Shown one piece after another: positions 1 through 7,761 of a DNA stretch of 14,630 nucleotides. The stretch is from NCBI GenBank assembly GCA_000437595.1, contig FR899778.1, forward strand, positions 1 through 14,630. The letters run 5' to 3'. How positions within the stretch are numbered: the first letter of the stretch is position 1; each line of letters starts with the position of its first letter. The notes beneath the pieces are model-generated. The model did not search any database. It was given only the letters and a program-made list of their open reading frames with translations, and was not told the DNA's origin. This stretch comes from Faecalibacterium sp. CAG:74 (GTDB lineage Bacteria; Bacillota; Clostridia; Christensenellales; Aristaeellaceae). The translations under genes were made by a program, and so were the position numbers.

Positions 1-1
1 A

Positions 2-58
2 GACTTCAACTTCAAAGCTGGAACCGTATCCATCAACAAATCCTACCAGCGGCTCCAC
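2..58 (+). pseudogene. Tyrosine integrase fragment (cut at both ends)
   Basis: Frame 2 reads DFNFKAGTVSINKSYQRL, which I recognise as the stretch just after the catalytic RxxE box of phage/Tn916-like tyrosine recombinases (typically 'dDfDFekgTisINKSYQRL.G.DvI'). Just after the QRL the match is lost and the next bases belong, in another frame, to the conserved N-terminus of a relaxase. Only about 18-19 residues are visible because the window begins here. Whether a complete 5' half of the integrase lies to the left cannot be seen. What is seen is a recognisable motif ending abruptly. That it is a truncated integrase is inferred from memory of the family. Confidence 0.5.
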
Positions 59-1451
59 CTATATCATTTCGATCCACGTTGGAAAAGGCAAAACAGCACA
101 TCAGAGCCTCAAAGAGCGACCGGATTACATCATGAACCCGGAAAAGACGGACGGTGGGATTCTGATCTCGTCCCACGCCTGTTCCCCCGAAACTGCAGCG
201 GAGGAGTTCATGCTGTATCGTCAGGAATACCTGAACACTACCGGCAGAAAACGCGGGGATGAGGTGCTCGCCTATCATGTGCGGCAGGCTTTCAAGCCCG
301 GGAAGATCACTGCGGAAAAAGCAAATGAGATCGGGAAAGCATTGGCCGAACGACTAACGGATAAGCAGCATGCTTTCGTGGTAGCCACACACATTGACAA
401 ACAGCACATCCACAACCACATCATATTCTGCGCTACAAGCCTGGACGGCCGGCAGAAATACAGGGATGTAAAGAGATCCGCCAAGGAGCTGGTGCAGATC
501 AGCGATGCGCTGTGTGAGGAAAACAGATTATCAGTTATCTGCAATCCACAGGATAAAGCTGTCCCATATGACAAGTGGGCGGTCAATTGGAAAAAGAGCA
601 GTCACCGGGATGACCTTCGAATCATGATCAATGCCGCTCTCCGGCACCGGCCAGACGGATTCGATGCGCTTCTACAGATGCTGGAAGATGCCGGATGCCG
701 CATCAGGCGCGGAGCTCATATCAGCCTCAAGCCGCCGGATGGACAACGCTATATCCGGTTGAAGAGCCTCGGCCCGGAATACGATGAGGATACATTGCGA
801 CAAGCGCTGGCGGGTGATCATGTGCACATTCCGAAAACTCCCTGCGCTGATTATTCCAAAAGTCAGATCAAGCGGCTGATCGACATTGAAGACAAGCTGC
901 GCGCCGGAAAGGGCAAGGGCTATCTGGTGTGGGCTGAGCGTAACAACATCGACGCAATATCCCAAACGGTCATCTTCCTGAAAGAGCATCACCTCGGATT
1001 ACCGGAAGAACTGGAACAGCAGATTGATAATCTGCAGTCTGCCCATGATGAAAAGAAAGCCTCCATCAGGCAGGCACAGAATCGTATGAAAGAAATCAAT
1101 CGTCAACGTCAAGCCATCCGTGATTACCGCAGGACGAAAGAGATATACACTCAGTTTAAAGAATCCGGCTGGTCAGCAAAATTCTATCAGGAGCATCGCG
1201 CAGAAATCGAAGCACACAAAAAAGCACAAGCTGTCTACGAGCTTCACGACGGCAAACTGCCGACGCTGAAGGAGCTGACAGCGGAATACGTTGCGCTGAA
1301 GGAGCAGCTGGATGCATACAAGCCAGATCTGGCAGAGCTCAAATCGAAGCTGACAGACCTGAAGCACATCCGGTATAACTACAAAATACTTATCCGGGAC
1401 ATTCCGCAAACAGATCAATATCACCGCAAAGGAGATCGTATAGAACGATAA
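57..1451 (+). CDS. Relaxase / mobilisation nuclease, MOBP type, 5' truncated
   Basis: This is a DNA relaxase of the PF03432 (MobA/VirD2-like) family, which nicks one strand at oriT and stays bound through a tyrosine during conjugative transfer. The conserved part begins at base 57 with TYIISIHVGKGKT and continues with DYIMNPEKT, whose Tyr (codon 126-128) is the likely nucleophile. The metal-binding motif HIDKQHIHNHI lies at bases 390-422. The C-terminal third is charged and probably coiled-coil. The frame is open back to base 3, but upstream of the ATG at 132 there is no ATG, GTG or TTG, and no ribosome binding site. A product starting at 132 would lack the catalytic Tyr. The native start was probably lost at the integrase junction near base 55, so the gene may be inactive or expressed only as a fusion. 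A terminator follows directly. Family assignment is firm; functionality is doubtful. Confidence 0.85.
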   Translation, partial: TYIISIHVGKGKTAHQSLKERPDYIMNPEKTDGGILISSHACSPETAAEEFMLYRQEYLNTTGRKRGDEVLAYHVRQAFKPGKITAEKANEIGKALAERLTDKQHAFVVATHIDKQHIHNHIIFCATSLDGRQKYRDVKRSAKELVQISDALCEENRLSVICNPQDKAVPYDKWAVNWKKSSHRDDLRIMINAALRHRPDGFDALLQMLEDAGCRIRRGAHISLKPPDGQRYIRLKSLGPEYDEDTLRQALAGDHVHIPKTPCADYSKSQIKRLIDIEDKLRAGKGKGYLVWAERNNIDAISQTVIFLKEHHLGLPEELEQQIDNLQSAHDEKKASIRQAQNRMKEINRQRQAIRDYRRTKEIYTQFKESGWSAKFYQEHRAEIEAHKKAQAVYELHDGKLPTLKELTAEYVALKEQLDAYKPDLAELKSKLTDLKHIRYNYKILIRDIPQTDQYHRKGDRIER

Positions 1452-1455
1452 CAAC

Positions 1456-1514
1456 GCCTCCGTGCCGGAACTGGTTTTCACCGTTTGCCGGCATGGAGGC
1501 TTCTTTCATTTTTA
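1456..1514 (+). terminator. Rho-independent terminator of the relaxase gene
   Basis: Arms GCCTCCGTGCCGG (1456-1468) and CCGGCATGGAGGC (1488-1500) pair with one mismatch around an 18-20 nt loop. A T-rich tract (TTCTTTCATTTTT) follows at 1501-1513. The hairpin begins a few bases after the relaxase stop. Confidence 0.75.
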
Positions 1515-1844
1515 TGCCGTGGTGCTGCACTAGGTCGGGCGCAACAAGAAACCACAACCACAGATCGCAAGATCTGGTAAAATGGGCTTGGGGGCGGAGC
1601 CTCCCAACAAGCAAAGTGCAAAAGGTGCTACCTTTGCCCTGCTTGCAACCATGATAAACATGTATTTGAGATTGCTATCAGCCTTGTTTTGCTCCTTTTC
1701 TGCACAAGAAAAGCCAGAGACAGAGACATGGATGAAGATTGATCCTTGAAGCACATACCGAATCGATATCCCACAAGTAAAGAATCTTCAGCTTCCAGCA
1801 TCACAGTCCGTACCAGAAATTGCTAATGTAAAAATACAAGCAGG
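1515..1844. other. Non-coding spacer with a cluster of stem-loops
   Basis: No convincing gene lies between the relaxase terminator and the 3' end of cas3. Three hairpins follow each other: CAGATC-GCAA-GATCTG (1561-1576), TTGGGGGC-GG-AGCCTCCCAA (about 1589-1607, with a bulge), and CAAGCA (1608-1613) pairing with TGCTTG (1640-1645) enclosing a nested AAAGGT-GCT-ACCTTT (1621-1635). From 1646 to 1844 I see no gene, no clear terminator for the minus-strand cas operon, and no CRISPR repeat. The hairpins could be a structured RNA, a transcription block or an element-specific repeat; the sequence alone does not decide. Confidence 0.5.
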
Positions 1845-4001
1845 TCATTCATCGATGCTCAGCACACCCGCCATATAGCCCAGAAAACCATCGTATGCAA
1901 GCGTCCATTGATACAGTTCATCCCGTATGGGCTGCACATTCCAGTCTTTTATTCGATATTGAGGGATTTGAACGGTATCCATCTGCACCTGTTCACGACT
2001 GATCTCGTGAATACGGGTGTCCTCATCCGGCGCTGCGTGAACAAGCGCCGATACAGAATGATTGTCAATCACCCGGAATGTATCCTCAACTTTGACAAAG
2101 GACAGGCTGTCTTCATCCTTGAGCAGATTCGTCTGGTGCTCACCATAACGGGCCAATTCCAATCGAATGGAGTCGGTAACCGAAGTAGGAAGAATCGGAC
2201 GGTCTTTTTCAAGGAACTCTTTGGTTAACACTGTAGCCGCATGTTTGATGATGGGGTGCTCCTTCAGCAGCGCATCGTCTGCGTAGTTGAGGCCGAAGGA
2301 CCACATGAGCGCATTCTTTGTTTTTCCGTTCCGGTTGACTCGCCCCGATGCCTGAAGCAGCGATGACAACGATGCCGTTTCACGAAAGCCAACAGAAAAC
2401 GAAAAGTCAACGCCGGCCTCCACGCACGATGTCGCGACAAGCGTCCAGTCACAGTCGGATGGATTCCGAAGCCGCTGCCGAACGCGTGCCAGCGTCCTCG
2501 CGCGATCTCTGGCGGTCAGTGCTGTGGACAGATGCTCCACCCGATTACGCCCATACAGCTGCATGATCGTCTTTGCGATCACCGTTGCGCTTTGAACCGT
2601 GTTGACGATGAGAAGCCGCGGTCCCGGAAAGGAATTGACCCATTGTGCAAGCGCTTCACTTGTCATGAGTGCGGGATTCCAGAGATACCGGATGCGGTTC
2701 TGCTCATACTGCGCCAGCGCGGAACGAAGCGCGTTGTCAACCAGATCTGGCACTCGCCGGGTTCCGGCTGCCGCAATCTGCTGAATCGTCCAGAATCTGT
2801 TGAGAGAACCCGACGCAAGAACCCAATGGCAATTCCACTCGTCAGCGAAGCAGTTGATCCATTTCCATGCAACCGGCAGAAGATGCGAAGGCAATGCGGC
2901 GTGTGCTTCATCAACAAAAATAGCACTTCCCGGCAATTCATGCAGCCGCCTGAGGGCAGATGGCCGGTTTGAGGCCAGCGTCTCAAAAAACGCTACCGCT
3001 GTTGTGACAATAACAGGGGCCTTCCACAGCGTAGAAAGGTGACGGACACTTTCTGATTCAAAATCCACCCGATGGTGAACCTCCGCAACGATTTTGTTCG
3101 GCTCTTCACCCGGAAGAACCAAACATCTGCGATAGGTTTCCACCGACTGCGAAATGATGCTTGTAAAAGGAAGCACCACAAAAATCCTGCGAAGGTGATG
3201 CTTTTTCGCCTGACTGAGCATGTATGCCATCACGGCAGTGGTCTTTCCGGACCCCACCGGACTGTCACAGGCAACGACATGGTCATTGACCTTGCTGTCT
3301 CTGCAGCATTGATACATCTGTGCCCGTAAACGGGAACGCTCATCCTCTGCCCGAAGACCGCTGACGTAGGCATTCAGCACCTGCAGTCTCTCTGCCGGAC
3401 GCAGTTCATTCTGCTGCCCATCCATGGGTTCCTGCCCGTAATGTCTCGCCGTATCTTCGTGGTCGGCATCTGCCAGACAGGAAAGCGCCAGGCGCATGAA
3501 TACCGAGCGGCACCCGGCTGCCGGCTGTTCGTCTGCGGTCTTCTCCCCAAAGAGATCCAGATGGATGGCTTTCAGCTCCGGCAGCTTGCTGTCTGTCGCT
3601 GATGCGATATCGGTATCACGGAAAGCCTCGCTGCCGTGACAGCATTCTTTCGGAAAATCCGGAAGACCACGGTGATGCGACATGACACAGACTGCAGAGT
3701 ACATTTTGTTCTCATGAAGCAAAAGCGCCGTGCCGGCATCTGTGTGGTTGATGGGCAGATGCGGCTGATTTCCGGCATGCAGGGCAGCTTGATTTTCTTC
3801 CTCAAGCTTGCCCAGATCATGCAGCGATGCCGCGTTGGTGACAGCGCTGACCAATGCCATGTCGTCTTCCTGCTTTGCCGCAAATGCAGCCGCTTCCTTC
3901 GCATATCGAACAGCGTCATCATGGACATTCTGTACATGATTCAGATAGGTTTGCGCAGGAAAACCATCGTGTGCGCTGTGCGCGAGATATTCTTTATCCA
4001 T
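1845..4001 (-). CDS. cas3: CRISPR-associated nuclease/helicase Cas3 (type I-C)
   Basis: Cas3 is the DNA-degrading subunit recruited by a type I interference complex. The 718-residue protein has an N-terminal HD nuclease domain (about 5-190) with H22/H27, the HD pair H61-D62 in SLHDLGK, H86, H109-H110 and an ADADH motif near 178-181. An SF2 helicase follows: Walker A SPVGSGKT (247-254), DEAH box (364-367), motif III ASGS (396-399) and motif VI QASGRVNR (550-557). All key residues look intact. I chose the ATG at 4001, which shares one base with the cas7 stop (TGATG), implying translational coupling; the open frame continues 63 codons upstream but only as antisense-like sequence over cas7. Length is close to, or slightly under, usual I-C Cas3. 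Its place as the last gene of the operon is unusual, since it is normally first. Confidence 0.93.
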   Translation of the reverse strand: MDKEYLAHSAHDGFPAQTYLNHVQNVHDDAVRYAKEAAAFAAKQEDDMALVSAVTNAASLHDLGKLEEENQAALHAGNQPHLPINHTDAGTALLLHENKMYSAVCVMSHHRGLPDFPKECCHGSEAFRDTDIASATDSKLPELKAIHLDLFGEKTADEQPAAGCRSVFMRLALSCLADADHEDTARHYGQEPMDGQQNELRPAERLQVLNAYVSGLRAEDERSRLRAQMYQCCRDSKVNDHVVACDSPVGSGKTTAVMAYMLSQAKKHHLRRIFVVLPFTSIISQSVETYRRCLVLPGEEPNKIVAEVHHRVDFESESVRHLSTLWKAPVIVTTAVAFFETLASNRPSALRRLHELPGSAIFVDEAHAALPSHLLPVAWKWINCFADEWNCHWVLASGSLNRFWTIQQIAAAGTRRVPDLVDNALRSALAQYEQNRIRYLWNPALMTSEALAQWVNSFPGPRLLIVNTVQSATVIAKTIMQLYGRNRVEHLSTALTARDRARTLARVRQRLRNPSDCDWTLVATSCVEAGVDFSFSVGFRETASLSSLLQASGRVNRNGKTKNALMWSFGLNYADDALLKEHPIIKHAATVLTKEFLEKDRPILPTSVTDSIRLELARYGEHQTNLLKDEDSLSFVKVEDTFRVIDNHSVSALVHAAPDEDTRIHEISREQVQMDTVQIPQYRIKDWNVQPIRDELYQWTLAYDGFLGYMAGVLSIDE

Positions 4002-4867
4002 CAGACGTTGGCAAGATCCTGAACACCGGCAAGACGCTGCTTCAGCTCTTCGGGAAGGTCGGCAACATCCTGATAGTCCTTCCAGCTCGAGGAGGGTTCC
4101 TCGGCATTTCCGATCCGCTTTGGCGTCAATGCGTCGATCAGCAGATAGTCCGGGCAGCTTCCCAGCTTGTTCTTGTGCTCCATGTACCATGCGTGGCGCA
4201 GGCGCACGTCGGGGCGAATATTGGATCGAGTCAGGTCAAGCATGTAGGGGATGGCGCGCTTGAGCAATTCAATGTCCGCTGCTGTACATCCGCTCTTGGC
4301 GGCGTAATTGGGATTCACATAAAAGGGCATGCAGTAAACACCGTGCTCCACGACCCGATAGGCCAGGGGAGCCATGCCGCTTTTCTTGCCTTCCTCAACG
4401 CCCGCCTTGTTGGTATTGGTATGGCGGACAATGCTGATCGGCGAGATGGACAGGCCCATGCCGAATTGAACCGCGCCGGTCTTGATATACTCCTTGTTGC
4501 CGCCATCCTCCAAAAAGGTGTTGCCAAAAATGCGGGCATCCCAATACTTTCTGACAAATGTGCTGTCCATAAAATTGGGGTTGTCATTCATTTCTTTTGT
4601 AATTGCTGCCCTGTCGCGCCCACGGGATTCCAAGATGCAATAGAGATCCGCCTGACGGATGTACGCTTCGGGCAAGCTCTGGAAAAATACGCCGTCATGA
4701 TCCTCGATCAAATCACGGATTTTCCGCTTGACAGATACGGGCGAAATCTCACCCAGTCCATTCGGGCGCTGGCGAGGATCGTTTTCACGGTCAGGATCCC
4801 CATTCGGATTGGAATTGACAACCTCGAGAATCAAAAGCCCGGTTGCACGATTGAAATCCACACTCAT
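4001..4867 (-). CDS. cas7: CRISPR-associated protein Cas7 (Csd2, type I-C backbone)
   Basis: Cas7 forms the repeated helical backbone that binds the crRNA spacer in the type I-C Cascade complex. The 288-residue protein carries the family hallmark NSNPNGDPD at residues 18-26, followed by the conserved VSVKRKIRD stretch, and KYWDARIFGNTF with a glycine-rich loop in the middle. Length matches Csd2. The start has a good ribosome binding site (AAAGGAGAG, about 9 nt before the ATG). It lies 25 nt after the cas8c stop and its own stop overlaps the cas3 start by one base, so all belong to one transcript. Assignment to the Csd2 branch is supported by its neighbours Cas5c and Cas8c. No truncation or missing motif is evident. 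Confidence 0.93.
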   Translation of the reverse strand: MSVDFNRATGLLILEVVNSNPNGDPDRENDPRQRPNGLGEISPVSVKRKIRDLIEDHDGVFFQSLPEAYIRQADLYCILESRGRDRAAITKEMNDNPNFMDSTFVRKYWDARIFGNTFLEDGGNKEYIKTGAVQFGMGLSISPISIVRHTNTNKAGVEEGKKSGMAPLAYRVVEHGVYCMPFYVNPNYAAKSGCTAADIELLKRAIPYMLDLTRSNIRPDVRLRHAWYMEHKNKLGSCPDYLLIDALTPKRIGNAEEPSSSWKDYQDVADLPEELKQRLAGVQDLANV

Positions 4868-4892
4868 CTTGCTCTACTCTCCTTTGCTCTGA

Positions 4893-5291
4893 TTATTCGG
4901 CATTGCTTTCATCCTGCTTCTCCTGCTTGGGGAAGGAAGCGAGGTATCCGATAAACAGCTGTGCCTTCTGGGCATCACTCCAACGCATGGGAACAGAATA
5001 CTCTGTCGCAAGCTTGTTGGCGATTTGCTCAAATACCTTCAGGTACCATCCTGCCAGACCGCTGGAATCTTCATTCTTCGTGCGGTACTGCTTTGCCCAT
5101 GACAGGTAAGGCGCCATTCTCACGGAAAGCTGGGACAGCGTTCTACCCGGCGTTTCGCTCGCGGCAACAAACAGGGCAGAGCCCACAAGCTGCGGCGGAA
5201 TCTGATTGTTACGCACCACCTTGCAGTACAGCGCATGCAGCTCATCGGAGGCCTTGAGCAGTTGTCCCATCAGGTAGGGTGTAGCTTCCAT
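4893..5291 (-). CDS. cas11c: Probable internal translation product Cas11c (small subunit)
   Basis: In type I-C systems the small subunit Cas11c is known to be made from an internal start inside cas8c. Here an in-frame ATG at 5291 follows AAAGGA with a 7-nt spacer, a ribosome binding site as good as those of the annotated genes. It would yield a 132-residue helical protein covering the Cas8c C-terminus (beginning MEATPYLMGQLLKASDEL). Size and position match the known Cas11c arrangement. What is seen is the internal site and start; that it is used is inferred from the family. The region is also translated as part of full-length Cas8c. Confidence 0.6.
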   Translation of the reverse strand: MEATPYLMGQLLKASDELHALYCKVVRNNQIPPQLVGSALFVAASETPGRTLSQLSVRMAPYLSWAKQYRTKNEDSSGLAGWYLKVFEQIANKLATEYSVPMRWSDAQKAQLFIGYLASFPKQEKQDESNAE

Positions 5292-6911
5292 ATAATCATC
5301 CTTTCTATTTCCGCTGAAGAACAGAAGCATGGACAGAACGGGCAGGATCTGTTCCAGCTGAGCAACGCGGCTGCACTTTCTTCCACTGTGCAGCAAAGGA
5401 CCTGCATGGATGAATAGCGGCATACCATGCTGAACGAGAATGTGCAGCTCGTGCAGAAGCAGCCGGTGCTGTGCCCGATGGAGGAACAGCCCGATCCCCT
5501 CATAAGGATGCATGGCGGATACCGTTGATGATTCTCCATCCTGTCGCCAAACCTGATTGACAACAGTTGCAACGTCAATGGGAAATGGCGCTGAAAGCCG
5601 TATGGATGCAATATCCGGAAGATCATTGCAGGCCATATCCCAGTTTTCAGCGGCATGCATCAACGCATCTGCCAAAGCAGACTCAGAGTAAAGAATCTTT
5701 GTGCGTCCCTTATCAATTTTTCTGAGCACAAATACCTGAACGCTTTCAGGTCTGTCCTTTGGCGGAATCCCGTTGAATGCAGCCAAAAGGCTTCCGGAGA
5801 TTTCTTTGAAGGTTTCCGATCGATCAGGATGACCAAAAAACTGCACATAAGGAAGCGGAGCCTCCGGTAGTGAGCTGGGATATGCGAATACCGCTTCGCC
5901 TTTGCCTGTATTCAGCCAAGTGATGCCTTTGTTCTTGGCATCCCCGCCAAGCCAATTCAAGGAAGCCTGAAACTGGACACGGTGCTGTGCGGATAACGGG
6001 TAGGAATCGCGTTTGTCATCAAAGTTATGATATCTGTTCTGGCAGGGCTGCCCGTCGAACATCGTATACAATGCCGGCTCAAACCCCGCGGCAAGCTTAA
6101 CCTTTGGCATTGGAGAATTGGTCGGCACATAGATTTGTCCGAATGAATCTATCAATCCATCCTCGGTTGTATTGCTCGTCACGATTCTCTCCGCCTGAAG
6201 AAATGCTGTATTCAGATATGCAGTAAACTCCCTGCTTGCCGCATACATGTCATAGGTATCATATGCGTCTGTGTCAAAGAATACGGAGATGTTCCGCTTG
6301 TCATCTTTGCACGGCTTACTGGCATCACCCAGCTGGAAAAGAATCAGCAAGGCCAGCCCAACGTCCTGCTTCTTTTCCAGCTTTGCAAATACCGCTTTTG
6401 TCAATGATTCGTGCAGTACCTGCGCATTGGCAAACGGCGCACATTCTGCCGCCAGAGTATTCAGCAGGTTTTCTTTTGGATTGCCGGCAGTTTCGAGCAG
6501 ACCGGCCATTTCCCTTGGGGTTGCAGAAAAGCAATTCTTGATACGGCTGTTCTGATGCGGTTCCCACGCATTCTCTTTGCATAAGGCATGAAGCTGCAAG
6601 GCATCGATGCTTTCCGGTTTCTCGATGCATTGCGCAACCAACTTTTTCTCTGATTCATCCGTTACGCGGTACAGGCTGATGAGATTGAGCCCGGGAAACG
6701 AGGCCTGATTTGATCCGAATTTTCGCAGCTGCATTGCAAGTGCCCGATCGATAGCCTCAAAATCAACCACCTGCCCACCCTTTACCCAGATTCGGATACA
6801 GGGAGCCTTCGCGCTCACATTGGGTAGCGGAATGTAATTTCTATAGGATTGCAATGGAACGATTCCCGCCTGTTCCAGTGCTTTGGACAGGGATGACAAT
6901 TCATTGATCAA
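4893..6911 (-). CDS. cas8c: CRISPR-associated protein Cas8c (Csd1, type I-C large subunit)
   Basis: Cas8c is the large subunit of the I-C interference complex; it recognises the PAM and helps open the target duplex. The 672-residue protein is divergent. I assign it by position between cas5c and cas7, by size, and by features such as the central AQHRVQFQASLNWL region and a C-terminal helical part (about residues 540-660) resembling the Cas8c tail, including FIGYLASFP near the end. It is somewhat longer than the roughly 570-620 residues I expect of Csd1. I chose a TTG start at 6911: a GAGGTG ribosome binding site sits 6 nt upstream, and this overlaps the cas5c 3' end by 11 nt. The only upstream ATG (6953) lies deeper in cas5c without a good site. 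An internal start giving Cas11c is described separately. Confidence 0.82.
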   Translation of the reverse strand: MINELSSLSKALEQAGIVPLQSYRNYIPLPNVSAKAPCIRIWVKGGQVVDFEAIDRALAMQLRKFGSNQASFPGLNLISLYRVTDESEKKLVAQCIEKPESIDALQLHALCKENAWEPHQNSRIKNCFSATPREMAGLLETAGNPKENLLNTLAAECAPFANAQVLHESLTKAVFAKLEKKQDVGLALLILFQLGDASKPCKDDKRNISVFFDTDAYDTYDMYAASREFTAYLNTAFLQAERIVTSNTTEDGLIDSFGQIYVPTNSPMPKVKLAAGFEPALYTMFDGQPCQNRYHNFDDKRDSYPLSAQHRVQFQASLNWLGGDAKNKGITWLNTGKGEAVFAYPSSLPEAPLPYVQFFGHPDRSETFKEISGSLLAAFNGIPPKDRPESVQVFVLRKIDKGRTKILYSESALADALMHAAENWDMACNDLPDIASIRLSAPFPIDVATVVNQVWRQDGESSTVSAMHPYEGIGLFLHRAQHRLLLHELHILVQHGMPLFIHAGPLLHSGRKCSRVAQLEQILPVLSMLLFFSGNRKDDYMEATPYLMGQLLKASDELHALYCKVVRNNQIPPQLVGSALFVAASETPGRTLSQLSVRMAPYLSWAKQYRTKNEDSSGLAGWYLKVFEQIANKLATEYSVPMRWSDAQKAQLFIGYLASFPKQEKQDESNAE

Positions 6912-7578
6912 AATGAACACCTCTCTTGGGCGGGAACACCAGCGTCCCGGCATGAATCGTCACGTCGTTGTCAAAGCGGTACGAAACCTTCGATTTGTGC
7001 CCATCGGGAAATACCTGCCGCAGCGTGGAAGGAATGTGAATATCCTCCATATCGGTACATACCTTTGTCCCGTCCCGGAAGGGGCCAAAGTAGCTGGCCG
7101 TAAACTCTCTCAAGCCCAACGAGGGAATAGCAAAGCACTGCCCCCGTTGCAAGCGCCGGTTGAAAATCTCCTGGTATGCATGACCGGGCGACGTTGTCCG
7201 CCTGTCCCATTCCAGAGTTTTTTCAGAAAGCGTATCCTTCCTGTGATTGGGCACAACCACCGCATAGAGCCGATAGCATACATCAATCAGAACGGTCGAA
7301 TACATCTGATATGCATTTCCAAGGTCAATGCTCTTTTTCTGGCGCAACGGTCCCTTGTAGTTTGTTGCGTATGAATGAAACTGAACAGGAGCGCATATTT
7401 CAACCCTGGTTGGAATGATCTCCACATCCGGCCCGAAAAGGATGGATTCAAAGATGCCCTTGCAGGCCGAATACGTCGGTGCCGGATAGCTGACAGGACT
7501 GTCACCGCTGTCCGGTCTGGTCCACATCGCCGTTGATCCTGCGATTTCCATCTGTATGGGATACGAATGATGAACCAT
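6901..7578 (-). CDS. cas5c: CRISPR-associated protein Cas5c (Cas5d, type I-C)
   Basis: In type I-C, Cas5c replaces Cas6: it cleaves the precursor CRISPR RNA and stays on the 5' handle of the crRNA. The 225-residue protein shows family features: YPAPTYSACKGIFESI (31-46), a central NAYQMYSTVLIDVCYRL segment (88-104) and RGQCFAIPSLGLREF (145-159). Compared from memory with Bacillus halodurans Cas5d (catalytic Tyr46, Lys116, His117), the Tyr site reads ESILF (Leu47) and the Lys-His pair falls on Ala134-Tyr135, with a His just before. Processing activity is therefore uncertain. I chose the ATG at 7578, which has a GGAG site 8 nt upstream; an upstream ATG at 7638 lacks one and adds 20 residues unlike the family. 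It is first in the operon, with a promoter about 80-107 bp upstream. Confidence 0.9.
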   Translation of the reverse strand: MVHHSYPIQMEIAGSTAMWTRPDSGDSPVSYPAPTYSACKGIFESILFGPDVEIIPTRVEICAPVQFHSYATNYKGPLRQKKSIDLGNAYQMYSTVLIDVCYRLYAVVVPNHRKDTLSEKTLEWDRRTTSPGHAYQEIFNRRLQRGQCFAIPSLGLREFTASYFGPFRDGTKVCTDMEDIHIPSTLRQVFPDGHKSKVSYRFDNDVTIHAGTLVFPPKRGVHFDQ

Positions 7579-7656
7579 ACTTTCAACTCCATTCCTGTGA
7601 GCAAGATAGCAGATGAGCTGCGGCGTTGAGAGATACAATCCGATAACCCTATGAAT

Positions 7657-7685
7657 ATTATACCATAATTCCGGCTGTATGGTAA
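7657..7685 (-). promoter_or_regulatory. Promoter of the cas operon with overlapping inverted repeat
   Basis: On the minus strand, -35 TTACCA (7685-7680) and a perfect -10 TATAAT (7662-7657) are 17 bp apart, with an extended TGG before the -10. Start would be near 7650, leaving a roughly 70-nt leader before cas5c. A perfect 7-bp inverted repeat, TACCATA (7661-7667) and TATGGTA (7678-7684), fills the spacer and touches both boxes, an arrangement typical of a repressor operator. Confidence 0.65.
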
Positions 7686-7761
7686 AGGTTTTTGGATTTG
7701 AATATCCTTCTATGATGTATTACGAAGAAAAACGTCGGCATAATCGCCAGCGTTTCATGGA

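Noticed and set aside
1515..1844. Possible CRISPR array downstream of cas3
   Set aside because: No direct repeat of 28-37 bp with regular spacing, and nothing like the I-C repeat with its ATTGAAAC-type end. The other gene-free stretches (7,639-7,760 and 8,320-8,830) were also read with the same result.
4002..4190. N-terminal extension of Cas3 by 63 residues
   Set aside because: The frame is open but the residues are unlike any Cas3 and lie wholly over cas7; the ATG overlapping the cas7 stop is the natural start.
3854..4954. 366-codon plus-strand open frame
   Set aside because: It spans the antisense of cas3, cas7 and cas8c, which are all well supported by motifs.
7579..7638. Upstream start for Cas5c at 7638
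   Set aside because: No ribosome binding site, very close to the predicted transcript start, and the extra 20 residues do not fit the family; the ATG at 7578 has a proper site.
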